The notes: generated by a model not told the origin, from the letters alone. 64,000 nt of DNA from Pyralis farinalis (GCA_947507595.1 OX382275.1:20284568-20348567); one strand, 5' to 3'; shown: positions 35,440-47,254, counted from the stretch's first letter. Numbers and translations are program-made.

Positions 35440-36480
35440 CACTTCAACTGTACAGCTGCAACACTGCAGTTGCAAATAAAAACTCATTTGGTTACTTAGG
35501 ATTACTATTAGACAAAGTTTTTAATTACATTGAACACATGAAGCAGGTTGAAGAAAAAGCCAAAAAGAACTTTTACGCGTTAACTCGAATTTCCTTTTAT
35601 AACGTTAAAAATTATTTACACAGCCACATATCATAGATCCTAAATCTATTACGTAAGGTTTACCTGCATGGGCTGATAGGGCTTTAATATTTCTGTAAAA
35701 ATCGTATAGATCAGAGAGCACCAAGGCAATACCGGTGCTGCCAGGCGTGTTGCCGGTTAACTTAGAAATACAACGCCGTACTTCAATGTACTACACCTCT
35801 ATAAACATGCACCCTGACTTTCTAAAACAACGCGATCATGACAATGTACTTAGACTGTTCAAACTAATTGATGAGGTACTTGAAACTTTGCTGTCTGAAT
35901 CGCAAGAAAGATGGGAAACTTCTACTAAAATACGCCACTTGTACCTGTTCTTTCAATCAATGGGAGACAGATTAAATAAAGAGTGGTTAGAAGTTGATCA
36001 TCCCGTTGCGCAATTTTTAACTGGGCAGGTAAACTTTATCGCTATGCTCTTTTCATTTAGACTTGTATCATCGCGTTTATATCAGTGTTCTACGACAAAT
36101 CATGAATTCGAGCAAATAACACATCATGTTCTCTGGGAGTGCAATCTCTGACGTCGGGAGCGGGACGATATGTTAAATTCCTTGCATGTCACATCCGATG
36201 TAGTATATTATTTTGAATCAGTGCAATCTATATTACTGGAATCGATATGTTAGGTAACAATTCATAATTTAGGTCCCAATAGTTTTAGATCTCTGATAAA
36301 CCGTGGTGCATGGCAGTTAAGCTTCACTTGACTAGCCATCTCTTTGAGGTTTTTTAATGCCTTATGAACATCACTGTTCATTGCCTTTTTGGTAGTCGCC
36401 GCTGTTAATTCTGGCTACACGAGAGACTCAGTGAAGGGAATGAGAGGTGGGCCTGTCCCTTATTCGGGGCCGAGACAAAT
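35440..36480 (+). mobile_element. R1-like LINE fragment, C-terminal part of ORF2 and 3'UTR
   Basis: From about 35510 the translation reads FNYIEHMKQVEEKAKKNFYA, a post-RT region of R1-type LINEs. The open stretch 35735-36151 encodes VLPVNLEIQRR, then KEWLEVDHPVAQFLTG and HHVLWECNL, the C-terminal zinc-knuckle-like region of the clade. It ends in TGA at 36149-36151. The following 300 bp to GGGGCCGAGAC look like its 3'UTR. A helicase or host gene is not suggested by anything here. Confidence 0.65.
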
Positions 36481-36695
36481 CCAACAAAACAAATATCATA
36501 AAAATCGGTCCAGCAGTTCTCGAGTTATATTGTTGATGTTATATATAATAGTGTAACTAAACCGAACTTGTTTTATATATACATATATATGTATCATCTA
36601 CGGATCCTCACAGTTGCGCAAACATTTTTGCGTAGACATCTATATGTAATAATAATAAAATTTGATAATTATATTATTATTATTTGAAAATTGTA

Positions 36696-37375
36696 TTTCT
36701 GGGCGATTGTTTTTATACGCCGATACGTGTTCGTGAAATCGTGTTATAAAGTTACGTCCCGATTACGTCTACGATTTCACGAACACGTATCGGCGTATAA
36801 AAACAATCGCCCAGAAAGGTCACAGTTCGCCGAGCATCTCATAGACAAAGGACATAACTTATCCCCCACTAATACACATCAAATTTTACACACCATAGAC
36901 AAAGGTTTAAAACTAAATATTAGGGAACAATTAGAAATTAATAAACATAAAAATTCTAAAATAACTCTCATGAACAAACAGACTGACGTAAACCATTCCC
37001 CACTATTAAATATCTTTTCGCTCACACCATCCACCCCCACCCTCAATTCAATATAAGGGACGGCACTGCGATGGATTTGTCACTTGTAGCATGTTATTTT
37101 TACGATTAACGTCTACAACGCCTGATGATGCCTCGTGGAGAGGCGAAACACGTGTCGCAGCGACGACCAGGCCAGTCGTGGCAGCGACGGTAGTGGTGGG
37201 GGCATGCGGATTCTGTTCCAGATGGCAGACGACCGCAGCAGCCGAGGCAGAAACTACCGGAGCAGCCATGGCAGCGTCGGCATGTAGCACGCACTAACAG
37301 TAGTGGGTGGGTGCCGGCCGGCGCTAGGCCGCATGAACTAATTGGTGGCGGAAGCACACAAAGCAGGTTAGATCA
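36696..37375 (+). mobile_element. Penelope-like element remnant: GIY-YIG C-terminus plus ribozyme-bearing 3' repeat
   Basis: The frame ending at 37056 encodes RLRLRFHEHVSAYKNN, SQFAEHLIDKGHNL and IREQLEINKHKN. This is the second half of a Penelope-type GIY-YIG nuclease, including its catalytic Arg helix and terminal Glu region. The GIY and YIG strands are missing. The first 24 codons of the open frame come from an inverted copy of the element's own sequence (36696-36742 mirrors 36771-36817, 47 bp each), so they are not true coding sequence. After the TAA comes a GC-rich 3' repeat (37083-37375) with a hammerhead ribozyme motif at 37110-37165. Two other copies of that repeat lie at 12697-12893 and 17009-17330. 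No RT domain remains. Confidence 0.75.
37110..37165 (+). ncRNA. Type I hammerhead ribozyme motif
   Basis: The core CTGATGA (37122-37128) is followed by stem II (GCCTC 37130-37134 pairing with GAGGC 37140-37144, five-base loop). GAAA follows at 37145-37148, then a minimal loopless stem III (ACAC/GTGT, 37148-37155) and the cleavage-site C at 37156. Stem I pairs CGC-side bases 37120-37121 with 37157-37158 and CGTC 37110-37113 with GACG 37162-37165 across an internal loop. One unpaired T (37129) between the core and stem II departs from the consensus. Short-stem-III hammerheads are known in Penelope-like elements, where they process the RNA. Confidence 0.75.
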
Positions 37376-38079
37376 AATTGCATGTAAATTTGACTTTCGC
37401 AAAATAACGCCTGAATCTATTAACTATAAACAGTTCTGTTATAAAGAGTGGGCTCTCTATTGAGACCTGTACGAGAATTCCCTCTCTGCCGCTTCAATTC
37501 GCAATGTATTACTAGAGGCCGCCGCCTGATATTAAACAATTACCGTAACGTGTACCCCGTTTGGATGCGTGCAATAAAAGAAGTATCCCTCGTGCATTGT
37601 CACCCTCATTGTTACCGCAGCAACTCCTCGTCACTTTCCTCGTAAGCTAATATTGTATTTTAAGTCGGCCGTTTTTTCGTACTCAGCATTTTTCATAATG
37701 ACTTTTTAATTAGGGTCCTATCTGAAGTACGCGCTATCAAAACATCATTACAGATGCTAACAGCGCCCTCTAGTGGCAAGATAAGGACAGTCTTTTACGT
37801 ACGGAATGTTTTGATTTATGTTTTGTTCCTCCAAGTTATTATAGTTCGATTTTGTTGGAAGCGCTTACTTGGGATTTTGTTGTCGACTTCAAATCAGTCC
37901 ATAACTTCCGGATCTTCCAAATCGCTCTTTGAAACTGTTCTCAATTTTTATTGAATTTCTTTACACCCCATTCTGTAAATCCTCTAATACGCGTTAAAGA
38001 AAAGTCGATGATTGCGCGTTCCTTGTGTCAAATATTGCGATAGTGATATTCATATATTAAAATGACGACACACAACATT
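37376..38079. other. Nothing coding
   Basis: Spacer between the Penelope-like element and the R1-clade RT. 37530-37640 has a weak SINE-A-like tail (GATATTAAACAATTACCGTA). Confidence 0.4.
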
Positions 38080-39410
38080 TTTTTTGGGATTTGGGATGCG
38101 GAGCCTCGATCTAGGAAGCCATCCGCGCGATCTCCCTATCCCCGAGCAGCGGATGGGGTAGCCCCCTCTTGGCCTCGTACAAAGAGGCAACCTCGCGCAC
38201 TCTGAGGTCAAGAGGCAGCGCCCCGGCCAGCAGCAGTGCGGAGTTCAGGGAGACCGTGCGGTAGGCTCTGCAGATCTTCTGCGCGAAGCCCCGCTGTACG
38301 CTGTTGAGCCGTTTCTGGATGCCCAGCTTATTGATCGCTGGAGCCCATGCGGCGGCAGCGTACAATATCGTAGGTTCCACTACGGCTGAATATATGATCT
38401 TCACTACTTCAGGGTTGAGCCCCCAACTGACGCGGGCCGTACGCGCAAGGCGCCCCTATATGGCTATTGCCCTTTTACAGACATTAGCCACGTGCGCATT
38501 GAACGTCAGACCCGCATCAATCGTCAAGCCCAGCAGCTTGATCTGCCGAGACATGCCAATGTCTATCCCGCCCATGGTAAGCCGCGGAGTGTCATACCTA
38601 AGTTTGCGCGTGACCAGCATAGCGCTGGTCTTATGCGGCGCAAATCCCAGCAGTTTGATCTGCCGAGACATGCCAATGTCTATCCCGCCCACGGTAAGGC
38701 GCGGGGTATCATACCGAAGTTTGCGAGTGATCAGCATAGCGCTGGTCTTTTGCGGCGCAAACTTCAAATGGTTTTTGACACTCCACGCCCTCACATGCTC
38801 GAGAGCGGCATTGGCCTGTCTCTCTATATCCAGCGCAGTGTTGCCGTCGAACATCAGCACGACGTCATCGGCGAAGGCCTGACAGTGCACCCCCGCAAGG
38901 TCGAGTTGCTGCAGAAGAGGATCCAATAGGAGGTTCCTCAAAATCGGTCTTCCTATGGATCCTTGGACGCACCCTTTGGTGGTGGGCCGCAAGGTTTCCC
39001 CCCCGGCGTACCTAACTCTGACCGTCCTATAGCTGAGATAGCTGTCGATCACTCTCCTCAAGCCCAGAGGACAATTTTCCTCAGCCAGTCGTAGTTTGAT
39101 TGCCGGCCACCAGGCGTTGTCGAAGGCTCCCTCTATATCCAGCGAGACGAGAGTGAGTATTCTCCTCTCGTCAAGCTTGGCGCGGATGTGCTGCACCAGA
39201 TTATAGAGGGAGTCTTCGGTGCCCCTTTGTAGCATAAACCCGTACTGGCGAGTACTAATTCTCGGCAGAATGTGGCGCTTGAGGCGAGCGATCAGCATTT
39301 TCTCGTATACCTTGCTCAAAGCAGGTAAAAGCCCAATCGGCCTGTAGGATTTGGGCAAGGTATACAAGTCTTTGCCTGGTTTCCGAAGGACAATTACGAA
39401 GAAGAGGAGG
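38080..39410 (-). mobile_element. R1-clade LINE reverse transcriptase, nearly open, with internal duplication
   Basis: A minus-strand frame from 39502 to 38111 is open except for one TAG at 38456-38458. LINE similarity starts at about 39405 (VIVLRKPGKDLYTLPKSYRP). RT blocks follow in order: LVSLDIEGAFDNAWW, KGCVQGSIGRPILRNLLLDP, and QAFADDVVLMF with the catalytic FADD intact. Conserved Gly and Trp in the GSIGGPILWN block have become Arg. A 117-bp segment is duplicated in tandem at 38531-38764, adding 39 residues in frame after RT. The frame ends early at MAS-stop, and a run of eight T (A on the coding strand) lies at about 38080-38087. The region is clearly GC-richer than its surroundings, which points to recent arrival. 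The 5' part (nucleic-acid-binding ORF and endonuclease) is missing. Confidence 0.85.
38531..38764. repeat. 117-bp in-frame tandem duplication inside the R1-clade RT
   Basis: Unit 1 (38531-38647) and unit 2 (38648-38764) both start CAGCAG and both encode KTSAMLxTRKLRYDTPRLT and then GGIDIGMSRQIKLLG. They differ at only a few positions. 117 is a multiple of three, so the frame is kept. Confidence 0.9.
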
Positions 39411-39529
39411 AGGAAGGACAATTCCATATCCATTAGGATTGACGCGGTTAGCGAAGATACTGGTTTCGACATGGAACGACTATCTGTAGACCATGACAAC
39501 ACAGAGCTAAAACCAGACCTTAATTAAGT

Positions 39530-39645
39530 TAAGTCACATATCTATCGAAATATAATCTCTTGGACGTGCAGGTTTCCTCAAGATCCTTCGCAGCCGGGCA
39601 AATGATATATACAAATATGTACGTAAACCTGAAGATACAAAAAAT
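39530..39645 (-). mobile_element. SINE-B fragment
   Basis: ATCGAAATATAATCTCTTGG, GTGCAGGTTTCCTCAAGATC and TACAAATATGTACGTAAACC match the inverse SINE-B body. It lies between the R1-like RT and an RTE fragment. Confidence 0.5.
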
Positions 39646-39734
39646 ACTGCAAACAGTAGTTGCAACGATGAAAGTTGATTAAAAGTAGAAGAAAGGGTTA
39701 CTAATTGAATGCGAAAAAGATAAGATAACGTGGT

Positions 39735-40390
39735 ATTTGAAAGAGAGACAACCAAAACGAACACGGATTATAGTTGATGATGTAGTGTTGGAGCAAGTGG
39801 ATGAGATTGTATATCTTAGAATCGCTTTTAACAGCGATGGAAGGTCCATTGCTGATGTGAAGAGACGAGTGAGTGCAGGGAACAGCGTAAATATAGCGTT
39901 GGGTAAACTACAAGGCTGCCAAAATCTAAGCCAGAAGCAGCATTAATCCCAGCATTAACTTATGGAAGTGAAAGCTGGATATGGCAGAGCATGAAAGTAG
40001 AATAAATTGGGTCGAGATGAGAGAATTGCGCAAAATTTGTAACCCAATGCTTGCTGACCGCGTTCGCAATAACGATGTAAGAAAGAGAGTTGATCTGAAA
40101 AAGAGTGTCGGTGTTAAAATAAGAAAGGGCATACTCCGTTGGTTGAGACATGAATACAGAATGCACTACGACACAGATATACAGTGTGAAAATGGAAAAA
40201 AGTAGGAGCCGAGCAAGATCAAAACTTACGTATCATTAGTCATGATTTATCAGAAGCCCTAAGAACCGCCGAGCGTACATAAACAGAGCTATGAATGGTA
40301 AAGAAGTGAGCGAGGTGTGTAAGGCGTGTTATGGCGCTAGGTTCTCTGTGCCCAGTCCACAAGGCACCTGGCGTGAAGGAATGCATGAAT
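39735..40390 (+). mobile_element. RTE-type LINE 3' fragment
   Basis: The frame from about 39737 gives TRIIVDDVVLEQVDEIVYL and then DVKRRVSAGNSVN, as in the longer copy. It continues in other frames with AEHESRI and KIRKGILRWLRHEYR to a CTGGCGTGAAG end. Several frameshifts and base changes mark it as an old copy. Confidence 0.75.
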
Positions 40391-40739
40391 TAAATTGAGG
40401 CTATAACTAGTATTCGACCAGGGTTTATATACAAGTTCTTTATTGACTAGACAATCACTGCTCTGCTTGAATCGTCCAACCTACCACATTTTATGTTTGG
40501 TGCAGATATTACAAGCACTAAGATCGAATTATTAATATTCTTTGGATGCTTGCTTATGAGATTTTTGAATATCAGTTTCATAAAGCCTACTTAGAACTAA
40601 GCTTAATTAACTAATGAAATAGTATACTGAGCATTGTGCTTTTTTCATCGAGATAATTTACTTCGCCTTAATTAAGTCCAATAATGAGTTTTAAAAGATT
40701 AGCCAAGTTTCATTTGCATTTGTTAGTAGATCCACAGAC

Positions 40740-41215
40740 AGACCTCCCTAAGAGAGAGGGCTTATCACGGCATCCTAGCTCTTTAACCTCATGTTAAACA
40801 GCAGCCAAATAACAACTCTGGGGGGGTTGATGTGTTCTGCGAGTGAGCGTGGTCACCAAAAAGTTCCGTCAGTAGGAATTGCTAGCAACCTCCTTAGTTA
40901 TATGGTTGGATGCCACCCAACGTTATATAAAAAAGACAGCTTTAGCTTTTCCGTACTAGTACGGCATTGGTAGAGTTCGGGATTTTACACGTGCTGAAGT
41001 TTGCAGCCAAATAAGAGCTACATGAAGGGCTGATGTGTTCCAGCGAGTAAATAAGGCTACCAATAACTAAGGCCTCGGTCTGTATTATCAGCAGGAATGA
41101 CAATATACGCGCGATACTTTCTGTACTGCTGACGTTCACTAGCTACGGTAATCACTTTACATCAGATGAGCCGTATACGTTTAGCCCTCGCGATGTTGTA
41201 TAAATTAAATCCGGA
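40740..41215 (+). mobile_element. Two diverged SINE-A copies in tandem
   Basis: Near 40795 a body segment (AACAGCAGCCAAATAACAAC) and GAGTGAGCGTGGTCACCAA. A second copy starts near 41005 (GCAGCCAAATAAGAGCTAC) and ends in the tail TTTACATCAGATGAGCCGTA with GATGTTGTATAAAT. Confidence 0.5.
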
Positions 41216-42464
41216 CTTACTCGAATACTATATGATATATAAGCTGTCCTTCTAGTGATGAATAATGTGATGCTTCTAAGCGATGTGGTGTATTGCCTAG
41301 TAATAAGTTGCAAATACTTTGAAATTTTAAAGCGTGTAAAGAAGCACGTAGTTAAAATTACTGAAAGACAACAGCGTTGAGTATGCCGAAAGTCTTAGCA
41401 GGGTTGAGATATGTCACGATTCACGTACAACGAATTAAACAATTCGTTAACCTCAGCGTTTCGGGAGAACATTGAGCATAAACTTTTGTTTACATACTCA
41501 TACAAAACAAGGCAAACACACATACATAATATATAGAAACACATACACACATATAGTCTTTACAAATTTTATAGAACAACATTTACGTGATTAACTTACG
41601 ATAGTACATAAATTTCATTTTTTTTTGTTTATGGTACGATTTACAACGGCAATTGCCAAAAGGCAATTAAATTAATTAATTGTATAAACAAATTCAAATG
41701 AATAAATTTATCATTCTGTCTTCATGAAAGCGTGTACTCATATGTAGTGACAATAACTGCTCATTACTTGAGAAACAAGAAAATCCTGAAGTTATCACTA
41801 TCTATTATCTTGCGGCTTGGGGAGGAGTTGATTACATCTAGAATACCTACGTACATTTCTGGTCGCGCATACTAAACATCAAATCGAAGACGAAACAGAA
41901 GCCAATTCGCTGAGCATACTTACTCTTACTCTATGAAATACTTTTACGAAGACGTATAGAGAATGTAGTTATTCCTAATTGGCCCAAAAGTAGAAATTCA
42001 GATATGGCGACTATTGACATTTGAAGTCTGGCGGGATCTGGACTATTTTTCAGAAGATAGCTGTCTCTCTTTCTTTATGTATGTGTGTGTGGTGGTCTAA
42101 GTGTGGTCAATATATATTTAGATATTTTGAAAATATCTTCTTTCAAACTGCTAAAGTAAGTTTTATTAAAGTAGAAGTCCACTTAACCTTTTTAACCGTG
42201 TCTGAAGTTTGCAACTTGCCGGCAACGTGCCAACCCACTTGCATCATTTTATTATTTTATTTTAAAATTAGATGATTACTGTTTTAATTTTTTTTTAAAC
42301 GATTTTTTTAATGTCTCTGAAGAGACATGGTGCACTATTTATTTATGAATATACTACTCGTACGTACTCCTCTACTTTGTAATTTTCATGAAAATAATAA
42401 TTTATCGTCGTGGGATAAATGAAGATAATAAGCTTTTTGTTTATATATAATTTGAGAGATTTTC
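41216..42464. other. Nothing recognised
   Basis: AT-rich, short frames only. Confidence 0.5.
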
Positions 42465-42640
42465 AAGCATACTATCCACCTGATGTCAAGTGGTTATCGT
42501 AACCTATGAACGCCTGCAACATCGGCAATATTCTCGAGCATTGTCACCTCGGTTGCTAATACAGCAGCTCACTAACTCGCAAGAAGACGACAACCCTCTA
42601 GGGATTTGTTATTTGGCTGTGGTTTTCTGCGATTATTGTA
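42465..42640 (-). mobile_element. SINE-A fragment
   Basis: The tail and part of the body in reverse: CATAGGTTACGATAACCAC and AACCACAGCCAAATAACAAA on the minus strand. Diverged. Confidence 0.55.
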
Positions 42641-42761
42641 ATGAAAATTATGAAAGAAAACATTTCATGCAGCAAAATGAAAAACAAATGACAAATTGAA
42701 TGAAATAGTCGCTCCAGTTGGCATACACGTTCACCTTTTGTTATTTTTTTTGAAGTCAATT

Positions 42762-43142
42762 AATTAAGCTTGTTCGTTTTCAGGAACACCGTTCCTATAT
42801 GAAATCTATATGTTACTCTGTGTGTGTGTCTGTTGCTTTTTTCGAATATTCGAATTTTTACTTCAGATTCGGATTCAGTATAAAAAAGTAGAATAGGAAT
42901 GACTGAAAAATGTACCTCCTAGGAACATGGTCAAAATGGTCGACAAAAAAAAATATTTCAGATTCGAAAAGTAAATTAAAAAATATAATAGGAATGTCTT
43001 AAAAACCCATATCATATTTCTTAAGGAACATGGACAAAAAGGCCGACAAAGTTTAAAAAAAAAGAATTAAATTGTTATATACGCGTAATTGACGAGCTAG
43101 GTGTTCCTCTGGCAATGCAAGTTTGCGCATTCTCAACTGGTT
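42762..43142 (-). repeat. Dispersed family E, copy 2 with partial internal duplication
   Basis: It starts (plus strand) TTTTCAGGAACACCGTTCCT and ends GCATTCTCAACTGG, the inverse of copy 1. A segment holding CAGATTCG, ATAGGAATG and GGAACATGG occurs twice (about 42865-42950 and 42958-43055), so this copy is about 100 bp longer. Confidence 0.7.
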
Positions 43143-44324
43143 TAATTTAAAATGTTATATTACTTTATATTAGCAAAATTTATGTATTTTCGTACATCGA
43201 TTTTAAACTCTCTCTCATTAAACTGTCTACAAAGCGATTACGGTACTTTCAGTGAGAAAGCATTAATGTAAACCGCGGGACCGGACTACCCGCCTCTGGA
43301 CAGGCACTGATCGAGATGATAGATGACCTATCGACACGTCATTAGTTACCCAAACTTGGGAATTTACGATATTCGACTTTGTCTCTGGTAAATAAACACA
43401 GATGTTTTTAATTTGTCAGATTTGTGTTGAGACAGAAAGTCGTGTAAGTAATTCAAAACGAACTAAAGTATATTCAAAACTTAATAGTACAACTTTAACT
43501 CTTATGTGCCAATCAAATCAAGAAATATCAAGTGTAGTATTTATATTCACTACTTTGAGTACAGGACTTACGGGTGATTTGTTTACTAAAATGAAAAAGT
43601 TTGAAATTATACATTTACATGCGTTTATTTATGTCGAGCTGTTCCGGTCTTAGACAATGAACAGCTGAAGATGGCAAACTGTCGCGTTGGCTCCACCTTT
43701 TCATGACATTGATCTTTCATGTCCGGCCTGATATAACACAGATAGCGGTGGCTATAGACCAACTAACAAACCGTGCAATAGGTCATAAGTACCAGTACTC
43801 GAATCTCCCTGATGATCTTCCTACCTCACCTGAGGAACATAACTAACGTATGATTATTTTCTAAATTATTCTTAATTATATTTTCTAAATTATTAACTGA
43901 CTTCAAAAGTGAGAAGATTGTTTTAAACTTGCCATTTTGGAGTAAGTATTGTAATTGCCCCGTAAAATCCGTGATCCGTTAATATCGTGAGTTGACTTGA
44001 GTCATTCTGTAACATATAAATGTCGTGAAATTACAATAGAGAGTATTGTAATTCCTGGAAACGGCTAGGCTCATTTCAAAATGCGTTGTTATAAATTTTA
44101 TTTCTGAGCATATTCTTACAGCTGAGTGTTAGTGTTATAGATCGCCATGCGGTGCTATAGTGCACATGTTTCTCCAAATTCTACTCAAGTAAAAATAAAG
44201 CAGTTTAATATTTAAATAAATGTATTGCATTTACTATAAAAATAGAAAAAGCTACAAACGAAACATAAATTAAAACAATTTAATTTAAAAGCAAAAGTTT
44301 TGCAGTTGTTAACTAAGGGTTAGA
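43143..44324. other. Nothing recognised
   Basis: The open frame 43402-43653 has no family similarity. Confidence 0.45.
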
Positions 44325-44710
44325 GTATAACTTCGGTCCATCTGTCTCTCTGATTATTAAGGCCCTTTCTCGGGAACGCATGGAGATATCAAATCGAAAA
44401 TAAAAACGAATGCTAATATCTGCAGTCACTTGAAGCTGTAAAAAATCAATCCTCTAAATGAATACAATCAAAAAATACAAGTGTTCATGCTGTATATATT
44501 AAAACACTGCAAATAAACCAAAACCTGTATGGTATTTCCTATTGAACCAGAATCATGAAATTGGCAAGGAGTAAGATCTTACAGTACAAGTATTGGAAAT
44601 ATCTGAAAATTAATACAAAAATGTCAGAATATTGTAAATTTACAGGCGATGGAGCATCGTCTATGTCCTAGACCGATGTAAGGCAAAACATTTTTTTCAA
44701 CAGCAAGCTT
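44325..44710 (+). repeat. Dispersed family G copy
   Basis: GGTCCATCTGTCTCTCTGAT, CCTTTCTCGGGAACGCATGG and CCAGAATCATGAAATTGGCA correspond in order to 59395-59830. No coding capacity. Confidence 0.5.
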
Positions 44711-46000
44711 AAATTTATTCTTCAACTGAAGAAGATTACAGTTAAAGAGGTACTACCCTTAGTACGCTTGCCCCGATTCTTACTTGATCGGTTTTCTTAT
44801 AGTTTACTTTATTAGACACTGTAGCTATTTATAGCCTGATATAAAATATTTATTTAGCAATTTTTATGTAAGTTTCAAGGAACAACGCAGAAAAGTCATA
44901 CAAGTTACATTGTAGATATCTAACAATCAATTTTACTCGCTTTATGCTATGAATGTTAGAGAAACTATTAGAAACTGTTAGAGAAAAAAAAAAGAAAACA
45001 TAACAAAATTGGGGCCAATATAAAATTGCATTGGATTTGTTTTTTATATGTACCTATAACTTCGCATTGGGACCTGCGAGGTAAGTTTTTTTTTGTAATA
45101 ATGTACTCGGAATGACTAATTCTACGTGTGATTCAGATACGCAATGCAACGCTATAAATGTTTCCTTTAGTATAGAGGAGGTAGCGTTTTCCATTCGCAC
45201 CCGCGATAATATAATGCTGAAGTGCTTACTTTCTGATCAGAACAGATAAAATAGTAGATGTCTGACCAAGCGAAAAAAGAAATGCACTCTATATTTAGAT
45301 TTATAAGCTAGCTAGAGGACACATTTTAAAGTTGCAATTGGTCACTTTTTCAGCCTATTTTTAATTTGAAATTTGTTAGTTATTTTCATGAAATAATATA
45401 TTTTCTAACAGTGTTTATTTTATTTTTTCTTCAAAGATTTTTTTATATTTTAATATAGGTCCCGAACAGGAGCCCTTTAGTGTGCGCTACATAACATGTT
45501 AATTTTATCATTTGTATCATGGAACAAATCTCATTAGTTAATCTCTTCAAGTAACTCTATAAGTAAAACCAATACTAATGATCAATTTTACTATGTAGTA
45601 TTTTCAATTGAAGCAATACGTGAAGCAACTTTTAGAGTTTTTTTTAAATAACCCACTGATATGATCACTTATATTAAACACAGACCTAGTTTTTTTTATG
45701 TGAAAACCTCTTTAGCGGCGTTGTGCACTTTTTGGGATGAGTAAAAATTGTTAAACTCGCGTCAGGACACGTGACCCTGACCGTAAGATTTTGGTGAAAA
45801 TTAGAACTTAAGTTCGCTGCAGCGCTTAATCATTAGTTACCTCTAATTAAACAATTAAAACATGAAGCGCTAGATCGTTCATAGGGCATTATTTTCTCGC
45901 GACCAAAACTTTGTAAGCGCCATGAAATTGTTGGCGTTTACGCGGTTCGTTCAACGTAGTTTATCAACATCGCTGTTTGGTTTAAGCGGCGCAGGGCGCT

Positions 46001-46031
<31 letters not shown>

Positions 46032-46377
46032 TTGAGTTTTAGAGATTGACGATGACGATGCTGGTAATGATGATGGTGAAAGAGTCGCTAAAATTATGGA
46101 TGAAATTTGATTTTTCTGAGAGATAAACTTTTTAATGTAAAATAATTATAATAGTTCTGAAGTGTTAAATTTTTAATGTAATATAAATTGTCATGTTTGT
46201 GTACGATAGCGCAATAAATGAATATTGTATTTTACCACATACATGATAGTACTTTTATACTGATAAATAAAGCAAGTCGTGCGAAATTATTCCCTAACCA
46301 TTGCAAAATATTCAAAAATGCACAACGTTTATGTTCAAGTTTTCACTTCTGCCGGCACTCCCGGAGTGCAACCCGTT
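44711..46377. other. Nothing coding; one microsatellite
   Basis: Only the (GT)n run stands out. Confidence 0.5.
46005..46031. repeat. (GT)n microsatellite
   Basis: About 13 GT units. Confidence 0.95.
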
Positions 46378-46720
46378 TTTTTATATGAGGCATACAAGCT
46401 TACGGCACAACAGATGTAAAGTGTTAACCGTAGCATGTGAACGTCGCAATACGTTATGTATCGTTCGTGCGATGCCACCTCTGCTGCTAACACGGCAACT
46501 TTTTACAAGCTTGCTGGTAACCTCACTCACTTGCTGGAATACAACAACTCTTCAGCGAGTCGTTATTTTTATGAGTTGGAGGTAATTCTTAATACAAACA
46601 GTAAACTACCCATATTAACGTTTGTTCGTAATAAATGTTCATACGTAAGGCCAAATGTAACAAAGAAGTTGTTATTTGGCTACGGTTTTCTTAGTTTAGG
46701 TGGAGGTACTTTCCCTAACA
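46378..46720 (-). mobile_element. SINE-A, expanded body
   Basis: The tail is at 46385 and the body runs to 46570. After about 90 bp of unrelated sequence the body segment AGTTGTTATTTGGCTACGG appears (46670). Either an insertion or two copies joined head to body. Confidence 0.5.
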
Positions 46721-46959
46721 TAGACATACATATTTGCATAACATACTTTGCATAACAATTATTATATAGCAAAAACAGCCGCACCCGATGCCTTAACCTG
46801 TCTTTGAGTTACTGACATGATTGAAAGGAATAAATATAGATAGACTGCGAGCGACGCTGCTTAACTTGCGTGTTTGATTAGACTGACATGCACATCGATG
46901 TCCTTGAGCTCCTCAAGTAACTCGTATATATATAATATCCAGGAGTTTGACGTAGAGCG

Positions 46960-47065
46960 ACCGCCACCAGATCTGCACAACTGATAGGGAAAACCAGGCC
47001 TTCCTTGAGTTAGGTCACAAGTGACAACATATCATTAATTGCATTCATAGCAGATTCTATGTAGA
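46960..47065 (-). mobile_element. SINE-B fragment
   Basis: Plus-strand reading AGGGAAAACCAGGCCTTCCT and GTTAGGTCACAAGTG match the inverse of the SINE-B body. Confidence 0.45.
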
Positions 47066-47254
47066 TGATAGCACCCGGGACACTTTTATAAAGTCATGTG
47101 GAGAAAAGTCGCAAACATCTTGTGTCTGATATTAACCTTAGCCAATGTATTCAATTCCAGTGAGATATCCAGCAGAGTTCAGTTCCAAAGTCACCAAAAA
47201 ATTTAAGATACAGAATAGTCGCCATATATCAGTACTTCAACTCGAGACGAAGAC

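Noticed and set aside
37048..37357. Ala-rich open frames in both strands
   Set aside because: They lie in the GC-rich noncoding 3' repeat of the Penelope-like element; the amino-acid composition is a by-product of its base composition.
38304..38929. Plus-strand ORFs of 192 and 145 codons
   Set aside because: Antisense shadows of the R1-clade reverse transcriptase.
43402..43653. 83-codon plus-strand ORF
   Set aside because: No recognisable domain and no exon borders.
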